A stretch of 21,633 nt of DNA. Source: a virus. Where the stretch lies: positions 1-21,633 of the IMG/VR virus record IMGVR_UViG_3300006950_000008; one strand, given 5' to 3'. Below, in pieces: positions 5,919-13,202 of this stretch (positions are counted from its first letter, which is position 1; every line of letters starts with the position of its first letter). Position numbers and translations under genes: made by a program. Below the pieces are notes generated by a model that made no database searches, was not told the DNA's origin, and worked only from the letters and a program-made list of their open reading frames with translations.

Positions 5919-7689
5919 AATAAACGTAAGAGATTTTGCCGAATCTTACATGAAGCCGTATAAAGAACACGGTGATGAACTCGTTGCTATGTACTGCCCA
6001 TTCTGCGGAGGTGGCAGGGACAGGAAGGACAAGTGGAAGTTTTACCTCAATAAGTCCAAAAAGACTTTTATTTGCCAGAGAGCAACCTGCGGGAAGAAAG
6101 GCCACTTCACGGAACTATGCAAGGAGTTTGGGCAGGTAGCAGATCGGGATGAAGAATGGAACGAACCTATTCGTCGGGTATATGTCAAGCCGTTACCGGA
6201 AAAGCTGCCACAATATACCGCGTTGGAGAAAGTCGAAGATTATCTAAGAAAGCGCGGATTCTCTAAGGCAACATGGGAGCGCAGGAAGGTTGGCGAATGT
6301 GACGGGGCAATAGCCATGCCTTACTACGAAAACGGCGAAGTTGTGTTGGTAAAATATCGGCCGGCGTATAAGGCTACGGACTATAAAACAAAGTCATGGA
6401 TGAGTGTTGGCGGGAAGCCCGTTCTATGGGGCATGGAATTATGTGACACGAAATATCCTCTCGTAATTACCGAAGGAGAAATGGACGCATTGGCATTGGA
6501 TGAATGCGGAGTAATGAATGTTTTATCCGTTCCTGTCGGGTGCGATAATCTTCTATGGATTGAAAACTGCTGGGACTTTTTGAAGCAATACGAGAAGATC
6601 ATTTTTTGGGGAGACAACGATATACCTGGGGAAAAGATGATTCACGAATGTCAGATAAGGTTATCGGATTGGAAACTTCGGCAGGTAAAGAGCCAATACA
6701 AAGACGCGAATGCTGCCATGTACGCCCTGCAAAACAATCAGGAAATAGCCTTGATGGTAGAAATGGCCCCGGCAATGCCGATAGCCGGGTTGATTGATTT
6801 GGCAGATTTGGATTCAGATGTTGATGAAAATTCGGGGATTGTCCGGGTAAAATCGGGGATGGGTAAACTTGATTCGGGGATTGGTGGATTTGCACTTGGA
6901 GAAATAACCATCTGGACCGGAGATCCCGGCGAAGGGAAATCAACCTTTGTTGGGCAAGTATTGCTGAACTCGCTAAAATTTAGGCAAAGGGTATGCGCTT
7001 ATTCGGGGGAACTTCGGGCGAAGCAGTTTAGGCATTGGCTATATTTGCAGGCTGCCGGGCCGGACAATGTGATTCAATACGAAGATAAAGAAACCGGGTA
7101 TGTCAGTTATCACGTTGTGCCAGAGGTGGCCGAAAAAATAAGGAGCTGGCACAGGGGAAGTTTGTTCCTGTACGATAACCGCAACGATCAAGCAGTAAGG
7201 GAAAATCAAATCCTGCCAATGTTTCAGAAGGCCGCGAATCAATACGGGTGTAATGTGTTTCTGATAGACAACATGATGACGGCTCAATTTGACTACGGCA
7301 GGGACAGGGATTATTACCAAGCGCAGGGAGACTTCTTCCGGTCCATATCGGCATTCGCGCAGGCGCATAATGTTCATGTTCACGTGGTAGCTCATCCACG
7401 CAAGACACAAGGTAAGGCTATGGGCGGGGATGATGTTGCAGGGACAAAGGTATTGTTTAACTTGACACAGAATCTTATTCAGGTGGCGAGGGGAGACAAG
7501 GAGAACGCAGCTAAAATAACCGTGATGAAGAACAGAGAAACCGGAATAAAAAATGTGAATTTTGATTATTTGTTTCTTCCTTCATGCAAGAGATTTTATG
7601 ATTCATCGGCCCCTATCCGTTTTGGGTGGGAAGATATGCCAAAACCGTCAATAATGGATAGTTTTAGTAGTGAAGAAAGTATATTTTAG
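5872..7689 (+). CDS. Bifunctional primase/helicase (T7 gp4-like)
   Basis: The 605-residue product has, in order, a zinc-binding motif CPFCGGGRD with a second pair C68/C73 (residues 42-73), a TOPRIM primase core VITEGEMDALAL and IFWGDND (198-250), and a RecA-type helicase. The helicase shows Walker A TGDPGEGKST (349-358), Walker B NVFLIDNM (461-468), VVAHPRK and GGDDVAGT. It should make primers and unwind DNA at the phage fork. The start is uncertain: ATG 5872 gives a 47-bp overlap with the upstream gene and lacks a ribosome binding site. AAGGGGG at about 5904-5910 sits only 3-4 bases before an in-frame ATT (5914) that would begin directly at IEINVRDFAESY. Confidence 0.92.
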   Translation: MMSILPIRRPVRGRIEINVRDFAESYMKPYKEHGDELVAMYCPFCGGGRDRKDKWKFYLNKSKKTFICQRATCGKKGHFTELCKEFGQVADRDEEWNEPIRRVYVKPLPEKLPQYTALEKVEDYLRKRGFSKATWERRKVGECDGAIAMPYYENGEVVLVKYRPAYKATDYKTKSWMSVGGKPVLWGMELCDTKYPLVITEGEMDALALDECGVMNVLSVPVGCDNLLWIENCWDFLKQYEKIIFWGDNDIPGEKMIHECQIRLSDWKLRQVKSQYKDANAAMYALQNNQEIALMVEMAPAMPIAGLIDLADLDSDVDENSGIVRVKSGMGKLDSGIGGFALGEITIWTGDPGEGKSTFVGQVLLNSLKFRQRVCAYSGELRAKQFRHWLYLQAAGPDNVIQYEDKETGYVSYHVVPEVAEKIRSWHRGSLFLYDNRNDQAVRENQILPMFQKAANQYGCNVFLIDNMMTAQFDYGRDRDYYQAQGDFFRSISAFAQAHNVHVHVVAHPRKTQGKAMGGDDVAGTKVLFNLTQNLIQVARGDKENAAKITVMKNRETGIKNVNFDYLFLPSCKRFYDSSAPIRFGWEDMPKPSIMDSFSSEESIF

Positions 7690-7698
7690 GAGGGGAAT

Positions 7699-8229
7699 AT
7701 GATTCATGCCATTGATACCATATTCGACGGCAGGAAGTTCCGTAGCCGATTGGAGGCCAGATATGCCGTCCTATTCAAAGAACTCGGATTAGAGTACCAA
7801 TACGAAGCAGAGGGACACGCTCTAAGTGGGGAAATGTATCTGCCTGACTTTAAATTACTTCAGATACCTTTGTGGGTTGAAGTTAAGGGGCAGATACCGT
7901 CAGAAAGAGAGCGGGCCATTATGCGGGTGCTATCGATTGAAACAGGTGTCAGAAGTACTATTGTTGGACCGTTGGAAAGCCTCTTTAACAGAGATGAGTT
8001 ATTGCATCAAGCGGTTTTCCCCGAAGGCATGTCTGACAGTCCTTATTATTTCTGTGAGTGTGAATGGTGCGGTAAGATTGGATTCCATTGGGACGGTTAC
8101 GGGAGCAGAATAACGTGTTGTGCAAGAAACGAAAAAAGCGGAGATTATGTAAGCAATAAGTCTATCCGACTTATACAGGCGCACGAAAAAGCAATGCAGG
8201 CAAGATTTGAACATGGGGAGAAAGGCTGA
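7699..8229 (+). CDS. PD-(D/E)XK-type nuclease with C-terminal Cys cluster
   Basis: In the 176-residue product, RSRLEARYA (Glu19), LPDFKL (Asp50) and WVEVKG (Glu61-x-Lys63) form the E...D...ExK signature of the PD-(D/E)XK nuclease fold. The start KFRSRLEARYAVLF is typical of phage endonuclease VII/VSR-like predicted nucleases. The C-terminal half adds CECEWCGK and CCAR, probably a zinc site. A perfect AGGAGGGG site precedes the ATG. It follows the primase/helicase, which suggests DNA processing during replication or recombination. Confidence 0.8.
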   Translation: MIHAIDTIFDGRKFRSRLEARYAVLFKELGLEYQYEAEGHALSGEMYLPDFKLLQIPLWVEVKGQIPSERERAIMRVLSIETGVRSTIVGPLESLFNRDELLHQAVFPEGMSDSPYYFCECEWCGKIGFHWDGYGSRITCCARNEKSGDYVSNKSIRLIQAHEKAMQARFEHGEKG

Positions 8230-8588
8230 TGAAACTTACCGACGCACTCCCGCCCGACGGACAAGCCTTCGTCACGGAATTTCTGCGCTCTCTGTCGCTC
8301 ACGGACTCGAAACTCCGCGACTGTGGTAAAAAGGTTGACGTTGCGCGGTTTATGGCCGAGTACCGCGCCGAGAACGGGACCATCGAATCAACGCGGGGCA
8401 TGCCTGAGAGCGAGAAGAAAAAGAGGAAGCAGCGAAAACTTGATGCGCGATGGTACTTGGTAGCGCACAGCGGGGAGCCGCTCGCAACGGTAGCGGCGGG
8501 GCTGGGGATAGGGATGCAGACGGTGGGGAAGTGGTACAGGGATTTTGGGATTAAGCGAACTAATTGGGTGGGGAGGGTGAGACAATGA
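8229..8588 (+). CDS. HTH-containing protein, 119 aa
   Basis: The N-terminal half is unrecognised. A highly charged segment ESEKKKRKQRKLDARW separates it from a C-terminal helix-turn-helix: PLATVAAGLGIGMQTVGKWYR then DFGIKR. The start overlaps the nuclease stop by one base (TGATG) and the stop overlaps the next ATG as ATGA. The HTH resembles that of the protein at 3890-4147. A role as a phage transcription regulator is possible but not shown. Confidence 0.68.
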   Translation: MKLTDALPPDGQAFVTEFLRSLSLTDSKLRDCGKKVDVARFMAEYRAENGTIESTRGMPESEKKKRKQRKLDARWYLVAHSGEPLATVAAGLGIGMQTVGKWYRDFGIKRTNWVGRVRQ

Positions 8589-8836
8589 CGTGGCGCGACA
8601 AATCAAACACCGTGATACAGAAAGCGTTGATTGATTTTTCCGATGAAACTGACGCCGATAAGTTGTTTCAGAAAATTAGCCGTGAGAGGTATCCCTTCGG
8701 CCCACGAGAACAATTTCCATATAAAGCGTGGTTGAGTGCTATTGCGAAGAACAAAGAATTATATCTCAGCCGAACGCAGCAACCAAAACCGCAAGAAGTT
8801 ATTGATTATAAAGTTGGATTATTTGAGGAGGTGTGA
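8585..8836 (+). CDS. Unrecognised phage protein, 83 aa
   Basis: The product has a mid-region RERYPFGPREQFPYKAWLSAI followed by a polar tail (in two parts: RERYPFGPREQ, FPYKAWLSAI). The YPFGPRxxFPYKxWL pattern is one I associate with small phage proteins found next to DNA-modifying or replication genes, but no function is known to me. It is coupled to the preceding gene by an ATGA overlap. Confidence 0.65.
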   Translation: MTWRDKSNTVIQKALIDFSDETDADKLFQKISRERYPFGPREQFPYKAWLSAIAKNKELYLSRTQQPKPQEVIDYKVGLFEEV

Positions 8837-8837
8837 T

Positions 8838-9125
8838 ATGGATAAAATAACGGTAGCCGAAGCGATTGAGTTTTTAAACTGGCACAACTATAATTGTTCG
8901 ACCTGCCACAAAATAGCGGTGTTGGTTGAGCGCCAATCTAAAGAGATTGGCACGCTCCGTTGTTGCGGTACTTGCGAGCGATATGAGGTTGAATTTGAGG
9001 GATGCGGGAAGAAACAAATATTAGTTTACCGTCAACAAACTTGTGAAGAATGGGAAGAAATGATTATTACTAATGACAACGGTGCAAGAATTGGGGAATG
9101 CAAAAATCGGGAGGCGAAGAAATGA
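8838..9125 (+). CDS. Cys-rich small protein, 95 aa
   Basis: The start ATG follows GAGGAGGTGTGAT. The product contains two Cys clusters, CSTCH and CCGTCERYE, then GCGKK and a final TCEEWEEM, which suggests a zinc-binding protein. The same C..C / GCG / CxxWE layout appears in the product at 10206-10451, so the two may be distant paralogues. The stop overlaps the next ATG as ATGA. Function unknown. Confidence 0.65.
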   Translation: MDKITVAEAIEFLNWHNYNCSTCHKIAVLVERQSKEIGTLRCCGTCERYEVEFEGCGKKQILVYRQQTCEEWEEMIITNDNGARIGECKNREAKK

Positions 9126-9343
9126 CATTAGTTGAATTGCAAAAAGTGCTTGGGGACCGAATCGAAGTAGCGCTGGACGATACTCTAACAGAAGATGCAC
9201 GTGCGATTGAGGTGGAAAGGTCCGAGATAATCGCTCGCATGGCGAAACAAATGATTAATAACGCAGACATTGTTTTGAGAACCGACAAGTTACGATCGGA
9301 AGGTAAGCTGGTAGATAGCGCGATAGGGAAGATTGTGGGGTAA
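9122..9343 (+). CDS. Small helical acidic protein, 73 aa
   Basis: The product is predicted from its residue pattern to be mainly helical: TLVELQKVLGDRIEVAL at the start, then a long charged helix around ERSEIIARMAKQMINNADIV. No family was recognised. It starts on an ATGA overlap with the Cys-rich gene, after GGGAGGCGAAGAA. The following HNH endonuclease begins five bases after its stop. Confidence 0.65.
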   Translation: MTLVELQKVLGDRIEVALDDTLTEDARAIEVERSEIIARMAKQMINNADIVLRTDKLRSEGKLVDSAIGKIVG

Positions 9344-9347
9344 AACT

Positions 9348-9971
9348 GTGGGTAAGTATAACGCTTACACGGAAGAACAGGAGTTATTTTTACATAATAG
9401 CTCCTTCGGGTTAACTCGCCAAGAATTAACTAATAAGTTTAATGCCAAATTTGACACGAACAAGAGTCTGTTAGCTATCAAATCTTGGTGCAATAATAGA
9501 AAATTTATGTCAGGGCTTGATGGCAGATTTGACGGAACAAATCCATCATGGCAAAAAGGGTTGAAAGGGGACGAGTATAAATCACATTACTCCGAAAGTA
9601 GTCTTATAAAAGCGCAATCCGGAATAAGCAATAGACGGAAACATGAAATAGGTGGTGAGATTACACGTAGTGGAAGACCATATATTATAAAAAGCGTGGA
9701 TAAAAACACTGATCTTGATAGGAGAATAGTTTCGAAAAGGAGGTACGTATATGAGAACCTTTTTGGTAAAATCCCTAAAGGCCATAAAATAATCAATTTA
9801 GATGGAAATGCTTTTAATTGTTGCCCTGCGAATCTCTGTTGTATCCCCGCAAAATATATTCCAATCTTAAATAAAAATGGGTGGCTCACAGAAAGCGCGG
9901 AGCACACTTTAACCGCAATAAAATGGTGCGAATTGTTTTATGCGAGGAAAGATAAAAAAGGGAGAGGTTGA
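9348..9971 (+). CDS. Freestanding HNH homing-type endonuclease
   Basis: The 207-residue product has an N-terminal DNA-binding segment found in phage HNH nucleases (YTEEQELFLHNSSFGLTRQE followed by LTNKFNAKF and LAIKSWCNNRKF). The HNH core lies near residues 127-165: YVYENLFGKIPKGHKIINLD, then GNAFNCCPANL. GTG at 9348 is chosen because a GGGG site lies seven bases upstream; a TTG at 9333 would overlap the previous gene. Its base use is visibly more AT-rich than that of its neighbours, which fits arrival by horizontal transfer as a selfish gene. No intron or intein is apparent around it. Confidence 0.82.
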   Translation: MGKYNAYTEEQELFLHNSSFGLTRQELTNKFNAKFDTNKSLLAIKSWCNNRKFMSGLDGRFDGTNPSWQKGLKGDEYKSHYSESSLIKAQSGISNRRKHEIGGEITRSGRPYIIKSVDKNTDLDRRIVSKRRYVYENLFGKIPKGHKIINLDGNAFNCCPANLCCIPAKYIPILNKNGWLTESAEHTLTAIKWCELFYARKDKKGRG

Positions 9972-9972
9972 A

Positions 9973-10209
9973 ATGAACGTGCAAGAATTGAGGAAACAGT
10001 TCGAATCTGACATGGAAGAATATGGCGCGGTAAACCCTGATACGATGCGCGAAACGCTCGATAGACTTGAAGCAAGCGAGAAGGTATGTGAATCGGCGCA
10101 GGCGTTAAGCAGACTATATGACGGTGACTTGGACACGAACAAGCCGCTTTTGTATGAAACATGGGCAGCGGTCGATAACGCATTAATTGCGTGGCAAGGC
10201 ATCCGATGA
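9973..10209 (+). CDS. Unrecognised small phage protein, 78 aa
   Basis: The ATG follows GGAGAGGTTGAA. The product is helical and acidic, with VQELRKQFESDMEEYGAVNP and ETLDRLEASEKVCESAQAL, then a C-terminal WAAVDNALIAWQGIR. No family was recognised. It is linked by ATGA to the next gene and appears to belong to the run of small accessory genes downstream of the inserted HNH gene. Confidence 0.65.
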   Translation: MNVQELRKQFESDMEEYGAVNPDTMRETLDRLEASEKVCESAQALSRLYDGDLDTNKPLLYETWAAVDNALIAWQGIR

Positions 10210-10451
10210 ACGCCCGTGAAGCAATCCAAGCGCTACAACAATTTGATCGACTTGACGATGATCAAGTAAAGGAAATTGTGGAGTGTATTGAAGGTTTAAT
10301 ATGTTGCGGGAACTGCATCCAATTCAGTACTTATTGCGGCGAGGGGAAATGCTATGTTGATATTCCGGAAGGACCGGTATACCGTAGTGATGCAAGAGCG
10401 AAACCGGCTGATGGGTCTGAAAAATGCGACGAATGGGAGAGCGTGAAATGA
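10206..10451 (+). CDS. Cys-rich zinc-finger-like protein, 81 aa
   Basis: After a helical N-terminus (REAIQALQQFDRLDDDQVKE), six or seven Cys residues follow: CIEGLICCGNC, STYCGEGKC and KCDEWES. The CxxC / YCG..C / CxxW layout matches many small phage proteins assumed to bind zinc. It overlaps both neighbours as ATGA, and the Tad2-like gene comes directly after it. Function unknown. Confidence 0.68.
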   Translation: MNAREAIQALQQFDRLDDDQVKEIVECIEGLICCGNCIQFSTYCGEGKCYVDIPEGPVYRSDARAKPADGSEKCDEWESVK

Positions 10452-10741
10452 AATTTGAAGAAGTATTGCCGGCGCTGAGGGAAGGGAAAAAGATTCGGCG
10501 CAAGGAGATTAATGAAGCGTTCGACGCGAAAGACAGAGGGTTTTTAACCATTACTTCGTTCCTTTCAGAAGATTGGGAAGTCGTTCAAGAAACCGTAGAC
10601 TTCGCAACGGCGTGGCAAGCATACGAGAATGGGCGGCAGATTAAAAGCGAATTTTTCAGTGGTATTTACGAAAAATACCAATCAGACAGAGGTGACACAT
10701 TTACTTCAGATGAAATCCGCGGGAAGTGGATTATCCTATGA
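10448..10741 (+). CDS. Tad2/DUF2829-like protein (complete copy)
   Basis: The 97-residue product starts MKFEEVLPALREGKKIRRKE and reaches LSEDWEVVQE at about residue 44, the usual opening and closing blocks of the Tad2/DUF2829 family. The common RxxW tryptophan is missing. The second half (VDFATAWQAYENGRQIKSEF ... SDEIRGKWIIL) looks like a diverged repeat of the same unit. Studied Tad2 proteins bind the Thoeris second messenger and block that defence; this divergent member may or may not. A paralogue is cut off at the left edge of the window. Both ends overlap neighbours as ATGA. Confidence 0.7.
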   Translation: MKFEEVLPALREGKKIRRKEINEAFDAKDRGFLTITSFLSEDWEVVQETVDFATAWQAYENGRQIKSEFFSGIYEKYQSDRGDTFTSDEIRGKWIIL

Positions 10742-11130
10742 CCCCGCGCACGATAACCTTCTTCATCCCCGGCCGCCCTGCCACCAAGAAAACCGGCCAG
10801 CGAATCGTGACGGTTAGAACCTTCCAAAAGATTCTCCCGTCAAAAGCCTATTGCGATTACGAGGCATATTGTCTGCAATGGCTGGGATGGCAGATCAAGG
10901 AACGTTTTACGGGGAAGGTCCAGATATCCGCTGTCTACACAATGCCCGATCGCCGAAGCTGGCCCGACCTATGCGGGCTCTTCCAGGCGACGGGTGACAT
11001 ACTCGAAAAGGCGAAGATCATCGCCAACGATAGGGATATTGTTTCGTGGGATGGGTCGAGGATTGAGGACGAAACCAGCCGATTAGATGCCGGGGTGCGA
11101 ATCACGATAACCGAAGTAACACCGTTTTAG
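10738..11130 (+). CDS. RusA-like Holliday junction resolvase
   Basis: The 130-residue product begins TFFIPGRPATKKTGQRI, the RusA-type N-terminal block, and has the Asp-containing central block RRSWPDLCGLFQATGDILEK followed by IIANDRDI, where the family carries its catalytic Asp residues and a dimer helix. RusA enzymes cut Holliday junctions as dimers, which would resolve recombination intermediates made by the ERF system or clear junctions before packaging. It starts on an ATGA overlap with the Tad2-like gene. The window's ERF, HNH and RusA-like genes form a plausible recombination set. Confidence 0.86.
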   Translation: MTPRTITFFIPGRPATKKTGQRIVTVRTFQKILPSKAYCDYEAYCLQWLGWQIKERFTGKVQISAVYTMPDRRSWPDLCGLFQATGDILEKAKIIANDRDIVSWDGSRIEDETSRLDAGVRITITEVTPF

Positions 11131-11140
11131 GAGGTACACG

Positions 11141-11281
11141 ATGGACGCGACATTCGCACAAATCGAATTTATCAAATCCCTGTGCGCTCAGACCGGCTAC
11201 GACTCCGACGAATACAACTTCGCGACAATGACCAAAAGCGAAGCGTCGGAGATCATAACGGAAATGTTGAAGGAGGCGTGA
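11141..11281 (+). CDS. Small acidic protein, 46 aa
   Basis: An AGGAGGTACACG site directly precedes the ATG. The product reads as a compact helical peptide with FAQIEFIKSLCAQTGYDSDE and SEASEIITEML. Sequences of the form IKxLxxxTGxDxxxY..LTxxEAS are typical of small phage proteins with a helical recognition-like fold, but no role is known. It sits between the RusA-like gene and a zinc-finger-like gene, three bases from the next start. Confidence 0.65.
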   Translation: MDATFAQIEFIKSLCAQTGYDSDEYNFATMTKSEASEIITEMLKEA

Positions 11282-11283
11282 CC

Positions 11284-11616
11284 GTGGAAATAATTAGCAC
11301 CGATAAACGGAAGGCACAAAAAGAACACACTTGCGATTTTTGCAGATTGGAAATTGCGGTCGGGGAAATCTATCAAAACCAAACCAATGTCTACGACGGG
11401 TTGTATCATTGGAAATCTCACTTGTCATGCACCGAGATTGCACGAAAGCTGGAAATGTTCGATTATAGCACGTGCGATGAAGGGTTGACCGGGGAAGATT
11501 TTAGAGAAGGTGTGAGGAAATTTTTACAGAGCAACGAGATTGTTTATGCAAATTGGGCTGACGCGATGGCAAAGGCAAGAGAAACAGTGCTGAAGGAGGC
11601 ACACGATGGGCATTAG
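11284..11616 (+). CDS. Treble-clef-like zinc-finger protein, 110 aa
   Basis: A GTG start follows AAGGAGG at a seven-base spacing, which decides it over longer in-frame extensions. The product has HTCDFCRLEIAVGEIY, then YHWKSHLSC, i.e. CxxC plus a later His/Cys pair around a pair of conserved aromatic residues. This is a layout common in small phage proteins that probably bind zinc. The C-terminal half is helical (DFREGVRKFLQSNE). It overlaps the next gene by 11 bp. Function unknown. Confidence 0.72.
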   Translation: MEIISTDKRKAQKEHTCDFCRLEIAVGEIYQNQTNVYDGLYHWKSHLSCTEIARKLEMFDYSTCDEGLTGEDFREGVRKFLQSNEIVYANWADAMAKARETVLKEAHDGH

Positions 11617-11797
11617 AGAATACCTTGCCACAATCTACCGCAAGCCCCAGCCGGACCCGCTCGCCCTCGCCAACGCCGAACTGCTTCGCGCCGCGCAGAA
11701 CGCGCTGAAACACGGCGCGTACAACTACAAGACGATTCAATACCACGAGTTGGCGGCGGCGGTTCGGAAGGTTGAATTGGCGAATGGTAAAAATTGA
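11606..11797 (+). CDS. Small phage protein, 63 aa
   Basis: AAGGAGGCACACG precedes the ATG, almost the same leader as that of the gene at 11141. The product is Ala-rich and helical: ALANAELLRAAQNALKHGAY then YHELAAAVRKVELA. It starts with IREYLATIYRKPQPDPLALA. Not recognised beyond its similarity in style to small phage proteins. Confidence 0.66.
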   Translation: MGIREYLATIYRKPQPDPLALANAELLRAAQNALKHGAYNYKTIQYHELAAAVRKVELANGKN

Positions 11798-11812
11798 AGG
11801 GGGAATGAGCAA

Positions 11813-12142
11813 TTGAAAGCATGGACAGTCATTGACCCCAGCGAAGAATCATCTATTGTCATATTCGCTGATACTCGGGGCAAAGCGAGAATGTTCGGAG
11901 CCGGTGAACTCGGTAGCTGTTATGAATTTATTGATTATGGTATTAAGCGTTCGCCTGAATTTGATAAATACGCTGAACAGGGTGAAGTGCCGTTGTCCGT
12001 GCTGATGGAGCATAATTGGTGGATTGAGTGCCGTGGTTGCGATTACAGGGTTTTTCTTGATGACCTCACGGAGGGACTTGCCGTAATGATTGACGGAGAG
12101 CCGTACTGCGCAAAATGCGCGGCGAAGAAGAAGGGAGAATGA
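11813..12142 (+). CDS. Zinc-finger-like phage protein, 109 aa
   Basis: The start is TTG at 11813, nine bases after AAGGGGG; no ATG fits. The product starts KAWTVIDPSEESSIVIFADT and RGKARMFGA, a layout seen in phage proteins that begin with a small mixed beta region. It then has a likely zinc site from ECRGC and CAKCAAKKK at the C-terminus. It lies downstream of the RusA-like operon and is followed after 22 bases by another small gene. Function unknown. Confidence 0.68.
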   Translation: MKAWTVIDPSEESSIVIFADTRGKARMFGAGELGSCYEFIDYGIKRSPEFDKYAEQGEVPLSVLMEHNWWIECRGCDYRVFLDDLTEGLAVMIDGEPYCAKCAAKKKGE

Positions 12143-12164
12143 GGGGGATGGAGTGCAATGACAA

Positions 12165-12368
12165 GTGAGCGATTATTGTGGGCTTCACCGAAGCCCCATG
12201 ACCCCGCCCGAAACCCTCGCCCATGGGTGCAGGAACCCGACCAAGCAGTCCAAGTGGGGAACTGAGCAATGCCGATGGCTGGTGCCTGACGGCGAGGATT
12301 ACGCGAGTTACCTGGTACGGTGGAAATGGGAGAAGGGACAGAAGAAGAAAGGGAGGAGAAAGCGATGA
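12165..12368 (+). CDS. Basic small protein, 67 aa
   Basis: GTG start with only a weak upstream GGAG. The product has CGLHRSP, HGCRNPTKQ and QCRWLVPDGEDYASYLVRW, then ends in a run of Lys and Arg. The Cys/His spacing could form a small zinc site. It overlaps the next gene as ATGA, which supports it being translated. Not recognised. Confidence 0.5.
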   Translation: MSDYCGLHRSPMTPPETLAHGCRNPTKQSKWGTEQCRWLVPDGEDYASYLVRWKWEKGQKKKGRRKR

Positions 12369-12859
12369 AAAACCCGACAGTTGAAGAACTGAATAAAGGG
12401 AGAAACCAATATTACGGCGCTTTGCAAGACAAATCCACGGACCGGGGCGCGGCAGAGCGTAGGATGTTGCAAGCAGAACAGGATAGCGCGGCGTATCAAT
12501 ATTCGCAAGCTTCGCAGGCGCAGTCTCAACAAGGGACGACCGAGGTATATAATCCGGATAGGGACTGCACCCGTAATTCGCAGGTGGGCGGGCCTGTTCA
12601 ATCGCCCATGGAAAAGACCATTGCGAATCAGATCGAAGAACTCGAAAAATCCGTGCAATGCGCATTGGTAGAGATGTCCACGCTCGAAGAAGCCGTTTAC
12701 ATCGGGCACGGCTGCGAGAATGGGGGCGTAGTACCACGGTCAATGGTCACCGCGGAGTTAATCGCGGGATGCGCGGCGAGTGTACGCGAACTCTCCAGCC
12801 GAATCAGGGGCGTGGGCAGGACGGTCGGCGGGCAGTTGCAGGGGTACAGGCTCGAATAG
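12365..12859 (+). CDS. Unrecognised protein, 164 aa, Gln/Ala/Ser-rich middle
   Basis: The N-terminal half is polar and low-complexity (AAYQYSQASQAQSQQGTTE). The C-terminal half is more ordered and helical, with EKTIANQIEELEKSVQCALV, MSTLEEAVYIGHGC and a glycine-rich end RGVGRTVGGQLQGY. No family was recognised. It starts on an ATGA overlap. A longer upstream frame exists but only runs through the previous gene. Confidence 0.6.
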   Translation: MKNPTVEELNKGRNQYYGALQDKSTDRGAAERRMLQAEQDSAAYQYSQASQAQSQQGTTEVYNPDRDCTRNSQVGGPVQSPMEKTIANQIEELEKSVQCALVEMSTLEEAVYIGHGCENGGVVPRSMVTAELIAGCAASVRELSSRIRGVGRTVGGQLQGYRLE

Positions 12860-12885
12860 GCGAAAAGAAGGGGACGGGATAATAG

Positions 12886-12975
12886 ATGGTTGAAATTGGC
12901 ATAAACATTACAATAGTTTTAGTTTTCTTGATTGTGGCCGTTGTTGTCTGTTTTGGATTTTGGACCGTGAAATAA
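12886..12975 (+). CDS. Single-span membrane peptide, 29 aa
   Basis: The whole product is a short N-terminal segment MVEIGINI, a strongly hydrophobic stretch (TIVLVFLIVAVVVCFGF), and WTVK at the end. It would sit in the host inner membrane. The ribosome binding site is weak (GGGACGGG). Such peptides in phages include holin-like, superinfection-exclusion and membrane-anchoring proteins; nothing here distinguishes them. It is not next to an endolysin, which argues against a holin. Confidence 0.5.
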   Translation: MVEIGINITIVLVFLIVAVVVCFGFWTVK

Positions 12976-12989
12976 GGGAGAAATAAAAA

Positions 12990-13202
12990 ATGGGAAGAAA
13001 AGCATACCCACTAAAAAACCTTTCTGTTGCTGGCATGAAAAGAAGATTATCTAAAACAGTTATCCCCAATTGTTTTGCGGCGTGCAACTGTGATGACGAG
13101 TGTTTGAGAGTACATTGTGATTGCGGACATTCGCACTTTGACAATCTCGATTGCATCAAATGCGGATTTTGCTACTTAAATAACTTGATAAGTAAACCAT
13201 AA
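12990..13202 (+). CDS. Cys/His-rich protein, 70 aa
   Basis: Preceded by AAGGGAG about ten bases before the ATG. The C-terminal half packs Cys and His: FAACNCDDECLRVHCDCGHS and LDCIKCGFCYL, enough for one or two zinc sites. The N-terminus is basic. It is the last gene of the rightward early block, and its stop lies at the foot of the bidirectional terminator. Function unknown. Confidence 0.62.
   Translation: MGRKAYPLKNLSVAGMKRRLSKTVIPNCFAACNCDDECLRVHCDCGHSHFDNLDCIKCGFCYLNNLISKP

Noticed and set aside
12066-12743. 225-codon open frame on the - strand
   Set aside because: It runs opposite three + strand genes that are linked by ribosome binding sites or ATGA overlap; the product is Arg/Leu/Pro-rich without a recognisable domain.
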